A stretch of DNA of 64,000 nt, from the NCBI GenBank assembly GCA_022496805.1, contig CM040087.1, positions 31,272,253-31,336,252 of the forward strand, in the 5' to 3' direction. This document shows, in pieces, positions 12,451 through 22,988 of this stretch (positions within the stretch are counted from its first letter, which is position 1; every line of letters starts with the position of its first letter). The position numbers and the translations under genes are program-made. The DNA comes from Pohlia nutans. Lineage: Eukaryota > Streptophyta > Bryopsida > Bryales > Mniaceae. The notes beneath the pieces were generated by a model. The model was given only the letters and a program-made list of their open reading frames with translations, was not told where the DNA came from and searched no databases.

Positions 12451-12458
12451 TGACGGAA

Positions 12459-13149
12459 TCAAAATATTGCAAAAAAGACAACTTGTACAAAAAATGCACG
12501 CAAGGGTGAAATTTTCAAAGTTATGCTGAGAAGAATCTTTAAAATGCAAAGGACTAAATATACTCTTTGATGGTAGAACACTGATTGAGTGTCACAATTA
12601 CCAATATGTTATTGCAAAAGGTCGTGATAGTAGTGCAATAGAAAAGGATGAATGTGAAGGTGAAGAAGATGTGGAATCATATTACCATATTATGCTTAAT
12701 GCTTTATCATTCACAAATTTATATAATAAAATCCCATGTAATGATGGTTTTTACTACCATTCTACTATGGTTATTGTGTTTTTCTAAATTTTCATTGAAT
12801 GCAATTCCAATTTTTCTGCGATTTGTAATCATATATTGTATAAATAAAAGACAACATAATTGCATGACTGTCTACTTGTATTATTGAGATATTTTGTAAA
12901 GGAACAATGAATATTCAAAGATAACTCCAATAAGACCAATGTGACTAATACCAATATAAATGATTAACTACATTAGTCACATTGAAACTATCACCTTTAA
13001 GAAAATCAAAGGATTCTAAAACAAAATATCATATCTTCAATTCAAAAATAATAATTAGCCCAATTTTTATTTTAGTTATATGTAAGATATTTTTATTTTT
13101 TTAAGAGTGGTTTCAATCTAATTATGGAAATAAGTGCAAATAAATAATG

Positions 13150-13218
<69 letters not shown>

Positions 13219-14640
13219 AGTTTTTATAAAACTCTTTTTTTTGTGTTAAAAGAAAAGTAATCCAAAAGTGTTAAAAGAAAAGTAGATGAATTATTATAGC
13301 ATTGAAGCATACGCTCTAAACATAAATGAGAGAGAAAAGAAGAATCGAGTTGTTAGTAAGTGAAATTATAAATAACTCATATGCTTCAAAAATTGAATTT
13401 ACACTTCAAATGAATATTTATTTAATTTAATTCTAAGCTTACATGAGTTTATGAAATTTGAAATAAAAATGTTTTGGTCCATGCCTCGTCCACTAAGCAA
13501 TACAGAAAATCACCATTTCAAGAGTATCTCATTTCAAATCCATTCCAACAAATTTCACTCAAAAATATCAATATTTTGTTTGTAATCAAATTTAGAAAGA
13601 AATTATAATTATAACTTTGAAATTTTATTATAAAACATCATCAATGGTGTTGGTGAATGTAACCGTACATATTGAACCTAAAATTCAATATCTACAACTT
13701 TCATTTGTATAACAATTCCAAAATATTCTTCTAAATAGCATTTTATAATGAATTTTTTCAAACTGTCAAGTTTGGGGATACCCTAGGACGTTTAGGGGTT
13801 AAGCCCAAAGTACTCATATGTAATTTTTTTGGAGTTGGGTTTTTTTTACACTAGTTTTTCTATGTCATTTCTTTAAGTTCTTAAAGCCAACCGACCTGCA
13901 CAGGGTTGATGGATTTTTTTTCTTTTTTCCAATTCATACTTCTTTATAAACCTCTTCAGCATGAAATATTTTTTGGAAATACTTCATCAAGTTGTTGTCT
14001 TGTCCAACAATTGGATATAGTGTTACACACTTCTCTAAAATTACAAATGTAAGAGTATGTGAAATTTCCCATACCATTCTTCCTGATGAACCTCTTTAGC
14101 ATGAAACATGTTTTGGAAGTACTTCATCAAAAAGTTGGCCTATCAAATGGTTGAATTTTGTATTAAATACTTCTCTAAAATTACAAACGCAAGAGTGTGT
14201 GAAATTTGGAAAAAGCCAACATTGCAATGACTTTAGTTTGGAAGTGGCCTTTTAGAAATGAGGTCATAGATTTAAGGAACATAAAAAATTCCATACCTTA
14301 AGGTGGTTACCCCATTACCAACTGGCTCCTTTTACCAACAGCTAGGGGCATTATCCGCAATCAATGCTGTAATGATGTTGGTTGTAGCATGAGTTATAGT
14401 TGGTAATGGGTTCTCTCTTGTTGGTTTTAGTATATGTAAGTGTGGTTATGGATTCGTTGTTGTTGGTTTAAGCATCTTTATTGTGTGCAATACAAATTTT
14501 CTTTAGACAAAAAGAGGTGTACCTATATGATGTGAATGGGATGCGTCATACTTCAACTTGGAAAATTTATAACTAATTCATTCTTCATCCAAAAATTATG
14601 TTTCAACTTGTGTTGGAATCTATTTCTTCTTACCTACCTC
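12459..14640. other. AT-rich repeats: TA microsatellite, element remnant, direct repeat
   Basis: No gene was seen. A TA dinucleotide tract runs from about 13152 to 13216. A remnant ending GACGTTTAGGGGTTAA at 13802 matches the 3' half of the TTAA family seen at 16979-17555; its left end is not recognisable. A direct repeat of about 145 bp (13942-14075 and 14087-14220) shares the phrases AACCTCTTYAGCATGAAA and CTTCTCTAAAATTACAAA. From 14303 a segment (AAGGTGGTTACCCCATT) matches one end of the element at 22989-24827. Confidence 0.55.

Positions 14641-14647
<7 letters not shown>

Positions 14648-14731
<84 letters not shown>
14648..14731. repeat. TA dinucleotide microsatellite
   Basis: This is an uninterrupted TA run of about 84 bp, shortly upstream of the TIC20 gene. 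Confidence 0.95.
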
Positions 14732-14738
<7 letters not shown>

Positions 14739-14975
14739 AAATAATATCAATGCCTAAAATTGGCTGATCTGGCAGCCACCGCGGCAGCCACGTGGATACG
14801 CCGCGCAGTGTGAAAGCAACCCCAACCCCGAGGGCAGACTTATCGTCGAGAGTGCGGGAGAGCTCGATAGCTCATTTACATCTCGGCCAAATTCGAGCGA
14901 TGGTCTTCGGATGATGCAAATTCCGTAAGGTCATTTCGAGGGTTTTGTTGTGTTGCAGAGCGATTTCGGAGGGCG

Positions 14976-15752
14976 ATGGCGACCTTGCGCACAAGCTCCC
15001 TGTCACAGGTACTGGGGCATTCCAAGTTGGCGAGTGTGTCTTCATCGCCATCGCAAGCGACATGTCGTGCAGGAGCTTTTGCCCCGACAATGGGGCTTTC
15101 TCACAATCAACTGGCGTTTGCGCCTCTAGGGTCTGCAGCATCCGCGTTTCGGGAGGGCGAGTTCGGGGGCAGAGTTTTGGGGAGAGTAGTGGCTCCGAGG
15201 AGGAACCGCGGAGCTGGAGTGGCTCCGAGGGCGGCGACGGAAGACGTGCCGTCGTTCAAAGGATTCGCCCCGATGCAAGAGAAGCCGAAATTCTGGTGGC
15301 GGATTTTAGCGTGCGTGCCATACCTAATGCCGCTGAGCGAGACCTGGATGTACGCCGAGACGGCGTACAGCTTGCACTCGTTCATTGAAGACTACGAGTT
15401 TTGCACGTACCCGTTCCTCATCCTCATCGGCTCCTTGCCCAGCTGGTTCTTGCTGGCGTATTTCTTCGGCGCCTACCTGGGCGTGGTGCGCAACAACCGG
15501 TGGCCGCATTTCTTGCGCTTCCATGTGGTCACGGGCATGCTCCTCGAGATCATCGTGCAGGTCATTGGCACCGTGAACGATTGGGTGCCGCAGGCTGTCT
15601 ACTGGGGTAAGTTCGGTGCTCACTACTGGCTCGCTGTCACGTTTGCCTTCCTCTTCATCGTGCTGGATTGCATACGCTGTGCTTTGAATGGCATGTACGC
15701 CGATGTGCCCTTCTTGTCTGATGCATCTTACATGCAAATCCCTTACGAATAG
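14976..15752 (+). CDS. TIC20: chloroplast inner-envelope translocon protein TIC20, intronless
   Basis: TIC20 is a core channel subunit of the translocon at the inner chloroplast envelope that imports nuclear-encoded preproteins. The frame encodes 258 residues from one exon. Residues 1 to about 90 are Ser/Ala/Arg-rich and lack acidic residues at the start, as expected of a transit peptide. The mature part opens with WWRILACVPYLMPLSE and holds four membrane segments (about 108-128, 142-168, 178-200, 212-235). Family signatures are visible: LPSWFLLAYFFGAYLGVVRN, WPHFLRFH, GMLLEIIVQVIG, DCIRCALNGMYADVPF. These match the TIC20-I/IV branch rather than TIC20-II/V. The start is the first ATG in the frame, and upstream DNA is GC-rich leader. 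The gene is more GC-rich than its AT-rich surroundings. Import function is known from the family; the branch assignment is inference from motifs. Confidence 0.95.
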   Translation: MATLRTSSLSQVLGHSKLASVSSSPSQATCRAGAFAPTMGLSHNQLAFAPLGSAASAFREGEFGGRVLGRVVAPRRNRGAGVAPRAATEDVPSFKGFAPMQEKPKFWWRILACVPYLMPLSETWMYAETAYSLHSFIEDYEFCTYPFLILIGSLPSWFLLAYFFGAYLGVVRNNRWPHFLRFHVVTGMLLEIIVQVIGTVNDWVPQAVYWGKFGAHYWLAVTFAFLFIVLDCIRCALNGMYADVPFLSDASYMQIPYE

Positions 15753-15755
15753 GTT

Positions 15756-16481
15756 TAGGTATCTTCCCACAGATAAGGTTAGTATAGAATTCATGTATGG
15801 AACTGGTCCTACCTTTTCATCAATCTAAGAGACATTGTTTCCATTTTCCATTTATCACTCAGAACTCTTTGAGAACTGTCGTACATGAATTCAGAACTTG
15901 ACATGTGGAAAACGTCCAATCACATGTTTCCACAATAGCAACTGTTCTCTGCAGATACTGGAAAGTGATAATTCAAAGTGTATGATGTTAAGAGTTTGTT
16001 CCTGTCGTGCTAATGTGAGAGTTTCTGGTTACTTGAAGGCTTGTATGTGATTTTCTAGGGTATTTTATGTTTTTACTTCTGGAGCACTGTCTCTTCCTTG
16101 TATGCATTGGACTTTTATGTATTCCCGTAGGTATCTTCCCACAGATAAGGTTAGTATAGAATTCATGTATGGAACTGGAACTACCTTTTCATCAATCTAA
16201 GAGACATTGTTTCCATTTTCCATTTATCACTCAGAACTCTTTATAATCACCAATTTGAGAACTGCCGACATGTGGAAAACGTCCAATCACATGTTTCCAC
16301 AATAGCAACTATTCTCTGCAGATACTGGAAAGTGATGATTCAAAGTGTATGATGTTAAGAGTTTGTTCTTGTCGTGCTAATGTGAGAGTTTCTGGTTACT
16401 TGAAGGTTTGTATGTGATTTTCTAGGGTCTTTTATGTTTTTGCTTCTGGAGCACTGTCTCTTCCTTGTATGCATTGGACTT
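15756..16481 (+). repeat. Tandem duplication of TIC20 3' UTR
   Basis: Copy 1 (about 15756-16114) starts three bases after the TIC20 stop. Copy 2 (about 16128-16481) follows directly. They are nearly identical apart from small indels, for example an extra stretch near 15885-15900 in copy 1 and near 16243-16258 in copy 2. The offset is 372 bp. Both share phrases such as ATCTTCCCACAGATAAGG. Confidence 0.9.
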
Positions 16482-16699
16482 GACTTCAATTTTTCTACAC
16501 TAATCAGGAGTATTGCATTGTCCTATATTACCGGAATCTGTATGAGGTGAAGATAGTGTGCAATCTGAAACTCTTTTGATATGGTTTGTCTTTACAGATC
16601 AGTGCACATGGAGGTGGTTGTGGTTATTTCAGTGTCCTCAATTTGTTTGCCACCTGAAAGAATTATTGCTGATTCGGAGTTGTTTGCATATACAGTATA

Positions 16700-17720
16700 A
16701 GGTAGCTGTAAAAATAGTTTTTGAAAAAGAAATTCCCCATAATAGAGTTATCCTAAAAGAAAAGTTGTGTTTGAACAAGATACCATGTGTTTTGCTTTAA
16801 TTTACTCTTATTTGTTCACTCTAAATAGTTCAAAGATGTAGAAGAGCTTAGTGGCCTCTCATTGTTAGGTGTGTAAGAGCTTGGTGGTCTTCAAACTCAT
16901 GCATAACTAGTTTAGCCGTCAAAAAAGACAGCTAAATTAGTTTACCATGAGTTTGAAGACCACCAAGCTCTTACACACTTAACCCCTAACTGCCCAACCA
17001 TGCATATTTTGCATGATGTACAGATTTCATCTGTAGTTTCTCATCCGTCATGCACTTTTTGTGGTGTGATTTTTTTAGTGAATTTTTTATGGGAAGTTAG
17101 CTTCATGTATGTGTGATCCGATCGAAAAGGAAATAATTTTTGAAAAAATTATGCCTCATTTTGTGTTGTAGTGTTTCACCCAAAATCTTGAAGATTTTGG
17201 TCTAAAAGTGTTCTTGAAAAAAAGAACTATTAAAATCAAGCATCCAAAAAATCTCCAAAAATCACTACACCTAAAGTACTACATTATAACCCATCACAAC
17301 AAATTTCATCCACATATTGTCGATATCTTATTCATAATTGAATTACAAAATAATTTTTTATTTTATGTTTCAAAATTTATAGGAAAAGATTAGTGATAGC
17401 AATCATGGATCTAACCGTATAGATAGAATCTAAAATTAAAAATGTATAACTTTTATTCATACATCAAGTTCTAAATATTCATATTAATTGCATTTTATAA
17501 TGCATCTTTGCAAAACTGCCTAAATTGGACATAGGTGAGGACGTTTAGGGGTTAATAGTGAGAGACCACCAAGCTCTTTCAAACTTCATAACTATTTATA
17601 GTGAACAAATAAGTGTACATTAAATCAAAACACATGGTATCTTACTGAAACACCACTTGATTTTTTAAGATAACTCCAATCTCAAGTTAACTTCTATTTT
17701 TGTTCAACAAATCGTTCTTT
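16700..17720. mobile_element. Foldback element split by a TTAA insertion
   Basis: The left arm (about 16700-16901) and right arm (about 16945-16978 plus 17556-17715) are inverted copies sharing GATACCATGTGTTTTG, TTATTTGTTCACT and GAGCTTGGTGGTC. The right arm is interrupted by the TTAA element at 16979-17555. The left arm at about 16860-16872 still shows the uninterrupted sequence. Outer limits are approximate. A fragment of the same family may lie at about 50735-50780 (TTGTGTTTGAATAAGATA). Confidence 0.7.
16979..17555. mobile_element. TTAA-flanked TIR element (577 bp), family A
   Basis: It begins TTAACCCCTAACTG and ends GACGTTTAGGGGTTAA. Relatives are at about 13800 (3' part only), 21502-22371 (reverse) and 59094-59793, sharing TTTCATCCACA, ATATCTTATTCATAAT and TGCATTTTATAATGCATC. 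There is no transposase frame. It is nested in the right arm of a foldback element. Confidence 0.8.
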
Positions 17721-18489
17721 TTACACGTGCATGTAATTTGAAATTGTCTCCTTTTGCACATGGGCCAAAAAGGATGTTTAATTTCATTGTTTATAATCGA
17801 TTATGGTGAATAATCTCAAGAACATCAGGAATTTCCGACCCCACTGATTCTGCACTGATTCAGTGCGTTTATCGTAAAACACTGATTCCGCACGTCATAC
17901 GTGCATTTAGAAGTGTCGTTACAGTACGGAAGTGACATGCATTACTAAGATGTCGATGCAGTGTCTTTTCCGTGATTATCAAAAAAGTATTGTTTCCACA
18001 CGGAAGTCGTGCTTGACGGAATCCGTGCGTTAATCGTGTATCTACTTCACATGACTGATAAGACACGGATAACGTGCAATTTTAGTTAATGCGAATTCAG
18101 TATCGTATACGTATCATATTAATGCCTTTTGTTATATTCGTGCGATTTCAGTATCTATTATAATGCAAATCATTGTCGTACGACATCCGTGTACAATATT
18201 TTAATATATTTTTTGGAATCTTTTGGAATCTTTTGGAATATTTCAAAATATTTTATATTATTTTGGAATATTTTTGAAAATATGTTGGAATATTCCAAGA
18301 ATATTCTTTAAATTATACTTCCGGTTTAATTTCCCAAAACATTTTTAGATCTACATTTATAGAGTTTAGAAGCAATACACATTAAAATTTCAAAGAAATA
18401 ACATTTTATATTTTTAAAATTCAAATTTGGTATTATTGGTTATCATTGTACTTTTCATCATAGGAGCAAAAAAAAATAGCTCACAACCA

Positions 18490-19200
18490 CCACGATTTTG
18501 GCAAAAAATAAATAAATTCAAAATATTATGAAAAAAATCCTAGATATAGAAAACGTCCTACATAATCTAGTGCAAAAAAAAAATTGGAATTTTTTTTTTT
18601 TTCACATAGTTAAAAACATTCAAAGTCCGCTGAAAAAAAAAAAAAAACAGCTTACAGCCCTGAATCCCTGATCTGCCATCATGATTTTGGCAAAAATTTA
18701 AAAAATTCAAAAAATTATGAAAAACATCCTAGATATAGAAAACGTCCTTCATAATCTAGTGCAAAAAAAAATTGGAAAAAAAGTTTTTTTCACATAGTTA
18801 AAAACATTCAAAGTCCGCTGAAAAAAAAAAAAACAGCTCACAGCCCTGAATCCCTGATCTGCCATCACGATTTTGGCAAAAATTTAAAAAATTCAAAAAA
18901 TTATGAAAAAAATCCTAGATATAGAAAACGTCCTGCATAATCTAGTGCAAAAAAAATTTGGAAAAAAAGTTTTTTTCACATAGTTAAAAACATTCAAAGT
19001 CCGCTGAAAAAAAAAAAACGGCTCACAGCCCTGAATCCCTGATCTGCCATCACGATTTTGGCAAAAATTTAAAAAATTCAAAAAATTATGAAAAAAATCC
19101 TAGATATAGAAAATGTTCTGCATAATCTAGTGCAAAAAAAAAATTAGAAAAAAAGTTTTTTTCACATAGTTAAAAACATTCAAAGTCCGCTGAAAAAAGA
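18490..19200. repeat. Tandem array, four units of about 185 bp
   Basis: Units start near 18490, 18678, 18866 and 19048 with GATTTTGGCAAAAA. Each contains TCCTAGATATAGAAAACGTCC, shown here as 5' TCCTAGATATAG, then ATAATCTAGTGC, a homopolymer A/T tract, and CATTCAAAGTCCGCTG. Units 2-4 are nearly identical and unit 1 is more diverged. The array lies entirely inside the TIR element at 17824-19790. Confidence 0.9.
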
Positions 19201-19234
19201 AGTTCGATAATTACCAAAAGAGTTCCATTCTATG

Positions 19235-19420
19235 CATGAAGAGTTTGAGGTGGTTTGGTGGTTGGGAACTTGATTGGCAACCGGAAGGTTGAGAGTTCAA
19301 ATCCCGCCGTTGGCGATATAGAGCTTGGGAAGCCCAAGCTATGGTGGGCCCCACCGCATGTGCGGGCAATTTCCGTGTAATTGAAGTGGGTAGCGAGGAA
19401 AGTAATTATTTTATATTTTC
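19235..19420 (+). mobile_element. tRNA-derived SINE-like element
   Basis: GGTGGTTTGGTGGTTGGGAA resembles a pol III A box region, and AGTTCAAATCC at 19293-19303 fits a B box about 45 bases downstream. GGTGGGCCCCACCGCATGTG follows, as in plant Au-type SINEs, and the segment runs into a T-rich tail (about 19406-19460). The match is by pattern only, and I could not define target duplications. Confidence 0.5.
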
Positions 19421-19790
19421 TATTATTTTATTTTATTTTATATTTTTTAATAATATTATTTTGATCAAATTTAGATATAAAAAGAAAAGAAAATCTAGAT
19501 ATGGAAAAGATGATGTCGCACGAAAAACGCACTGAATCAGTGTAGTTTTAAAGACGATTAAAACACGACATTTGACGACTATAAAGAGTGCTGAATTCAT
19601 ACGTTTTCAATGGATGTATCAATCGTGTCGAATCAGTACTATATCCGCTTGTACGAACATCGTGTCATATCAGTGTAGTTGCGATGAATGACGCAACGAT
19701 GCGGAATCAGTGCGAAAATCGTACGAACCCTTGAAATATCGGAAATCGCACTGAATCAGTGCAGAATCAGTGGGGTCCGAAATTCCTGAT

Positions 19791-20759
19791 GAATGTGGAG
19801 TTTCATTGTTGGAGTTCATAAGGACATCCACCCTACATGCTATAATTGTTTTGTTGTACGGTAATTGTTTTGAGCGGTTCTTTTGGAGTTTGGATGCAAT
19901 TGTTTCATAAGAGTATGGATGTTGATGGAATGATTGATTGAGGTGAATAATTGTTTTCTCACATAATAGAGACTATTTTGGAACACATAACCGTATATGG
20001 CGATACAAAATGATATATGTATTAGATAACCAACGAGCCACGGTAATGGCGAGTAGGTTCTCGTAAATAACTAGTTGTTCACTTTTCAATCACAACCCTT
20101 GATCTTCGTGATCCAAGGGCGTAGGATGCAAGTTGAAAGGAGAGAAGGTTATAAGTTGTGACTTGTGATGACAACGGTGACGGGTTGTTAATGGGAAGGA
20201 GCCACATTAGTGTTGAAAAGTCAACAACCGGTTATGGTGGATTTTGGTATATTTGAATCTATACATGATGATAATTGGAAATATTTTCAAGTTTTGATTG
20301 CGGTACTTTTTTTTCTTCTCAAAGATGTAGAATAGGAATTCACAACCAACCTTCAGAACACGAACTCAAACTCAAATTCCTTACAAATTTATTCAAATCC
20401 AATCTTTAGAACACAAACTCAAAACTCAAACTCAAATTCTTTACAAATTTATTCAAATCCAATCTTTAGAACACAAACTCAAACTCAAACTCAAATACCC
20501 TATGGATATATTCAAATCGCCATAATGTGATTAATGTGGGTTGAGGCTCCAAAATGGCATCTTATTTTCACATCTCTTTTTGTTTCTATTTTACAAAAAA
20601 ATCACATTTATCTTTTTGTACCAAATGTTGTGTGGTGTTGGTCTAAGGCAAACTATTTGTATCTTCTACTAATCATGCCATTTTTATTTTTATTTTGAGA
20701 TATAGTTCTTGCGACCCCATTCAACCCTTGTTTCTTTTGTAATGAATTGTATGCTATTG
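19791..20759. other. Intergenic DNA with a 61-bp tandem repeat
   Basis: No gene was seen. At about 20350-20510, three units of about 61 bp repeat the phrases ACAAACTCAAACTCAAAT and TTATTCAAATCCAATC. The rest is AT-rich and featureless. Confidence 0.5.
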
Positions 20760-20761
20760 TA

Positions 20762-21364
20762 TAGTGGGGTACAAGATGGTTACGAATTTTTGGATCAGTT
20801 GAGATTTGTGGGAACTTTGAAAGGTCCATGTATGCTAACAAATGATCCGAATTTCAAATTGTAAATTGCATTGGAATCACACTAGAGTTTATTTTATCAT
20901 CATTACATATACACATATGTAATTGAAAATCATACAATTTTTTAATTGTATGACTATCTACCATTTATTGTTGCCACCATTTGTGAAAATTACAACTTGT
21001 ATTTAATGGTATAGATTAGAAATGAACCTTCATAATTGCTTTAAAGATACTTGATCCTCCACTGCTTAAACTACTTGTATGATTTCTTACTTGTTTTTTA
21101 CCTTAATGCAAAAAATCTTTGACTATCTTCAAAAGGTTAACTATGAAATGATAGATAGCGTGTAAAAGAAATCTAAATTGTTGTATGATTTTAAATTATT
21201 ATTTTTTCAGTCATTACAAAGTTGAAGCACACTTCATTACAATTTCAATGCAATTTGTGGTTTCAAAATCGGTTCATTTTTTAGCATGTTAGAGCTTCCT
21301 CAAAATCGTTGACCTTTCTAGTGAAAATTGATTGAAAATTTTGTATTCATCTTCTACCCCACTA
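20762..21364. mobile_element. Tc1/mariner-like MITE, TA target site
   Basis: The ends are inverted repeats of about 17 bp (TAGTGGGGTACAAGATG and TAGTGGGGTAGAAGATG read inward), flanked by TA at 20760-20761 and 21365-21366. The ends resemble the CAGTGGGGTACC ends of the element at 23449-24532, so the two are probably relatives. There is no transposase frame. Confidence 0.7.
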
Positions 21365-21501
21365 TACTTCACACACCCGAATTGAGCAGATAGAGACTAC
21401 CTAGGTTCTACAGATTTAGACGGATCTTGCGTAAACCCAACCCAAAAAAAAATCATACTTAAATGGTTCGATCAATCACAGTTCATTATTCCTTGTCTTG
21501 T

Positions 21502-22371
21502 CTAGCCCCTAAATGTTTAGAGCCCTCTTCAAATTCGGCAGTTTTGCAAAGATGCATTATAAAATGCAACCTAGAGGGATATTTTGAACTTGATATATGA
21601 ATAAAAGTTGTACATTATGAATTTTAGATTCTATCCATACATTTCAATCTATAATTGCTATTACCAATAATTTTGTATAAAATTTGAAACATGAAATTCA
21701 AAATTATTTGTAATTCAATCACAAATAAGATATTGACAAACTACGGATGAATTTTTTGTGATTGGTTGATATGTAATCCTCTAAGTGTAGTGATTTTTGG
21801 AGATTTTTTGGTTGCTTAATTTTATGAGTTGACTTTTTTTTAGATCGAGCATTTTAACATTGGAAAGTTTCAAAATTTTGAATGAATCACTACAACATGA
21901 AATGAGGCATAAAATTTTCACAAATCGTCCCCTTTCTAATCGGATCACATGTGCATGAAACCAACTTCCCATAGAAATTCATATTCGCATTTACAATTTT
22001 GCTAAGTACATGAACTCCATTTTTTTCATCAAACAATTTATAACAAATCTTTGAAAACATTGTCAAATTGGGACGTTAACTCGGGGAAGTCACTTAGTGT
22101 AAATTTTGGTACACATGAGAGAACAGAGAATGTTTAATGGAGGATATGAAATAATTGAAATATTCTACTATTTATAATATATTTAGAGTATATTTTAAAA
22201 ACATTCTAAGAACATTCATAAAATATTCTCAAATTGGTTATAAAACACCCTATATTACTTTTAAAATTTTAATTTTTTTATATCAAATGAATAAAAAAAC
22301 ACCCTATATTTATTCTCTCATGGTTATCTAAACTTTTGATAGTGACTTCCCCGGGGACGTTAAAGAGTTAA
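21502..22371. mobile_element. TTAA-type element, family A, reverse, with nested insertion
   Basis: It reads as the reverse of 16979-17555: the start CTAGCCCCTAAATG is the degenerate outer end, and family A phrases follow inverted (TGCAAAGATGCATTATAAA, then ATTTATCATAAC-like AT-rich DNA). A hAT-like MITE at 22080-22355 is inserted close to its right end, which resumes as AGAGTTAA at 22371. Confidence 0.7.
22080..22355. mobile_element. hAT-like MITE with 8-bp target duplication, copy 2
   Basis: The ends CTCGGGGAAGTCACT and CCCGGGGAAGTCACT (read inward) match the element at 12039-12450. An exact 8-bp duplication GACGTTAA flanks it at 22072-22079 and 22356-22363. It is nested in the terminal part of a TTAA element. 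Confidence 0.88.
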
Positions 22372-22644
22372 TCACCAGTTTTTATGTCTGAAATAGTTAA
22401 CTTACGGTGCTCCTTTAGCCTGGCTTTTAGCGTTCCTAGAGGTATTCTACTAGGGTCCAGGCAGACCAGGCCATGGACACTTCTCCAACAATCAATTTGG
22501 CTCCGAAGGACTAATTTGTTGGATTTGGTAATTGTCGCACGTGGACGTAGTTCTGAGGTACCTAGCCTTGGGTAATAAAAGCAAAGACAACATAGCGCTT
22601 CATTAGCAGTGTTTGGCTTTCTCTCGGACCTGCTGCATGCATTT

Positions 22645-22923
22645 TGTTGAGTAGAAGGAAAAACAGAAATGCAAGAAGAAGTAAGGAGCCTTCACGGCCC
22701 TCGTTTATATACACTCCGTGGTAGGTAGAAACAGATAGAAGAGTGGTGGTTCAGTTAAGAGAGCTACCTCTTAACTGCCGGTTTAACTACCTGATGCGGT
22801 AGGTGGGATTATCTGCCCCTATCTTTACTCTGAGTCAACTGTGAGAGTATCCTAGTAGTGCACCCGGAAATCTATCCGGATGGATGAGGTATCCGGAAGC
22901 TTCCAAGGTCGCTTATCCTAACA
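22645..22923. mobile_element. Solo LTR of the copia family
   Basis: This 279-bp segment is almost identical to the LTRs at 7841 and 10464 (TGTTGAGTAG...TATCCTAACA). It is flanked by the 5-bp duplication CATTT at 22640-22644 and 22924-22928. This is the product of LTR-LTR recombination of a second insertion. Confidence 0.95.
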
Positions 22924-22988
22924 CATTTCAAAAGATACAAATGGGGAATACCATTTTTACACGTTGCACATAGTGCGACTTATGTGTA

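Larger units (their letters stand above)
17824..19790. mobile_element. TIR element of 1.97 kb with subterminal palindromes
   Basis: The ends are inverted repeats of about 44 bp (ATCAGGAATTTCCGACCCC and its reverse complement, with one or two mismatches). The repeat continues with ACTGATTCAGTGCG, a palindromic motif that recurs near both ends with variants such as CGGAATCAGTGCG. The direct repeat TCCGA flanks CCCCACTG...CAGTGGGG, so the true end may be there. The interior carries a four-unit tandem array and a SINE. No transposase frame was found, so it is probably a non-autonomous Mutator- or hAT-like element; the class is uncertain. Confidence 0.7.

Noticed and set aside
16979..17555. CCCTAAA/TTTAGGG at element ends as interstitial telomere repeat
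   Set aside because: Only one copy of the heptamer occurs at each end, always next to TTAA, and many elements vary it (CCCTTTAG, CCCTTAAA). It is an element terminus, not telomeric DNA.
18490..19200. Regularly spaced repeats that might suggest a CRISPR-like array
   Set aside because: The whole 185-bp unit is repeated with no unique spacers, in plant nuclear DNA. It is an ordinary tandem array.
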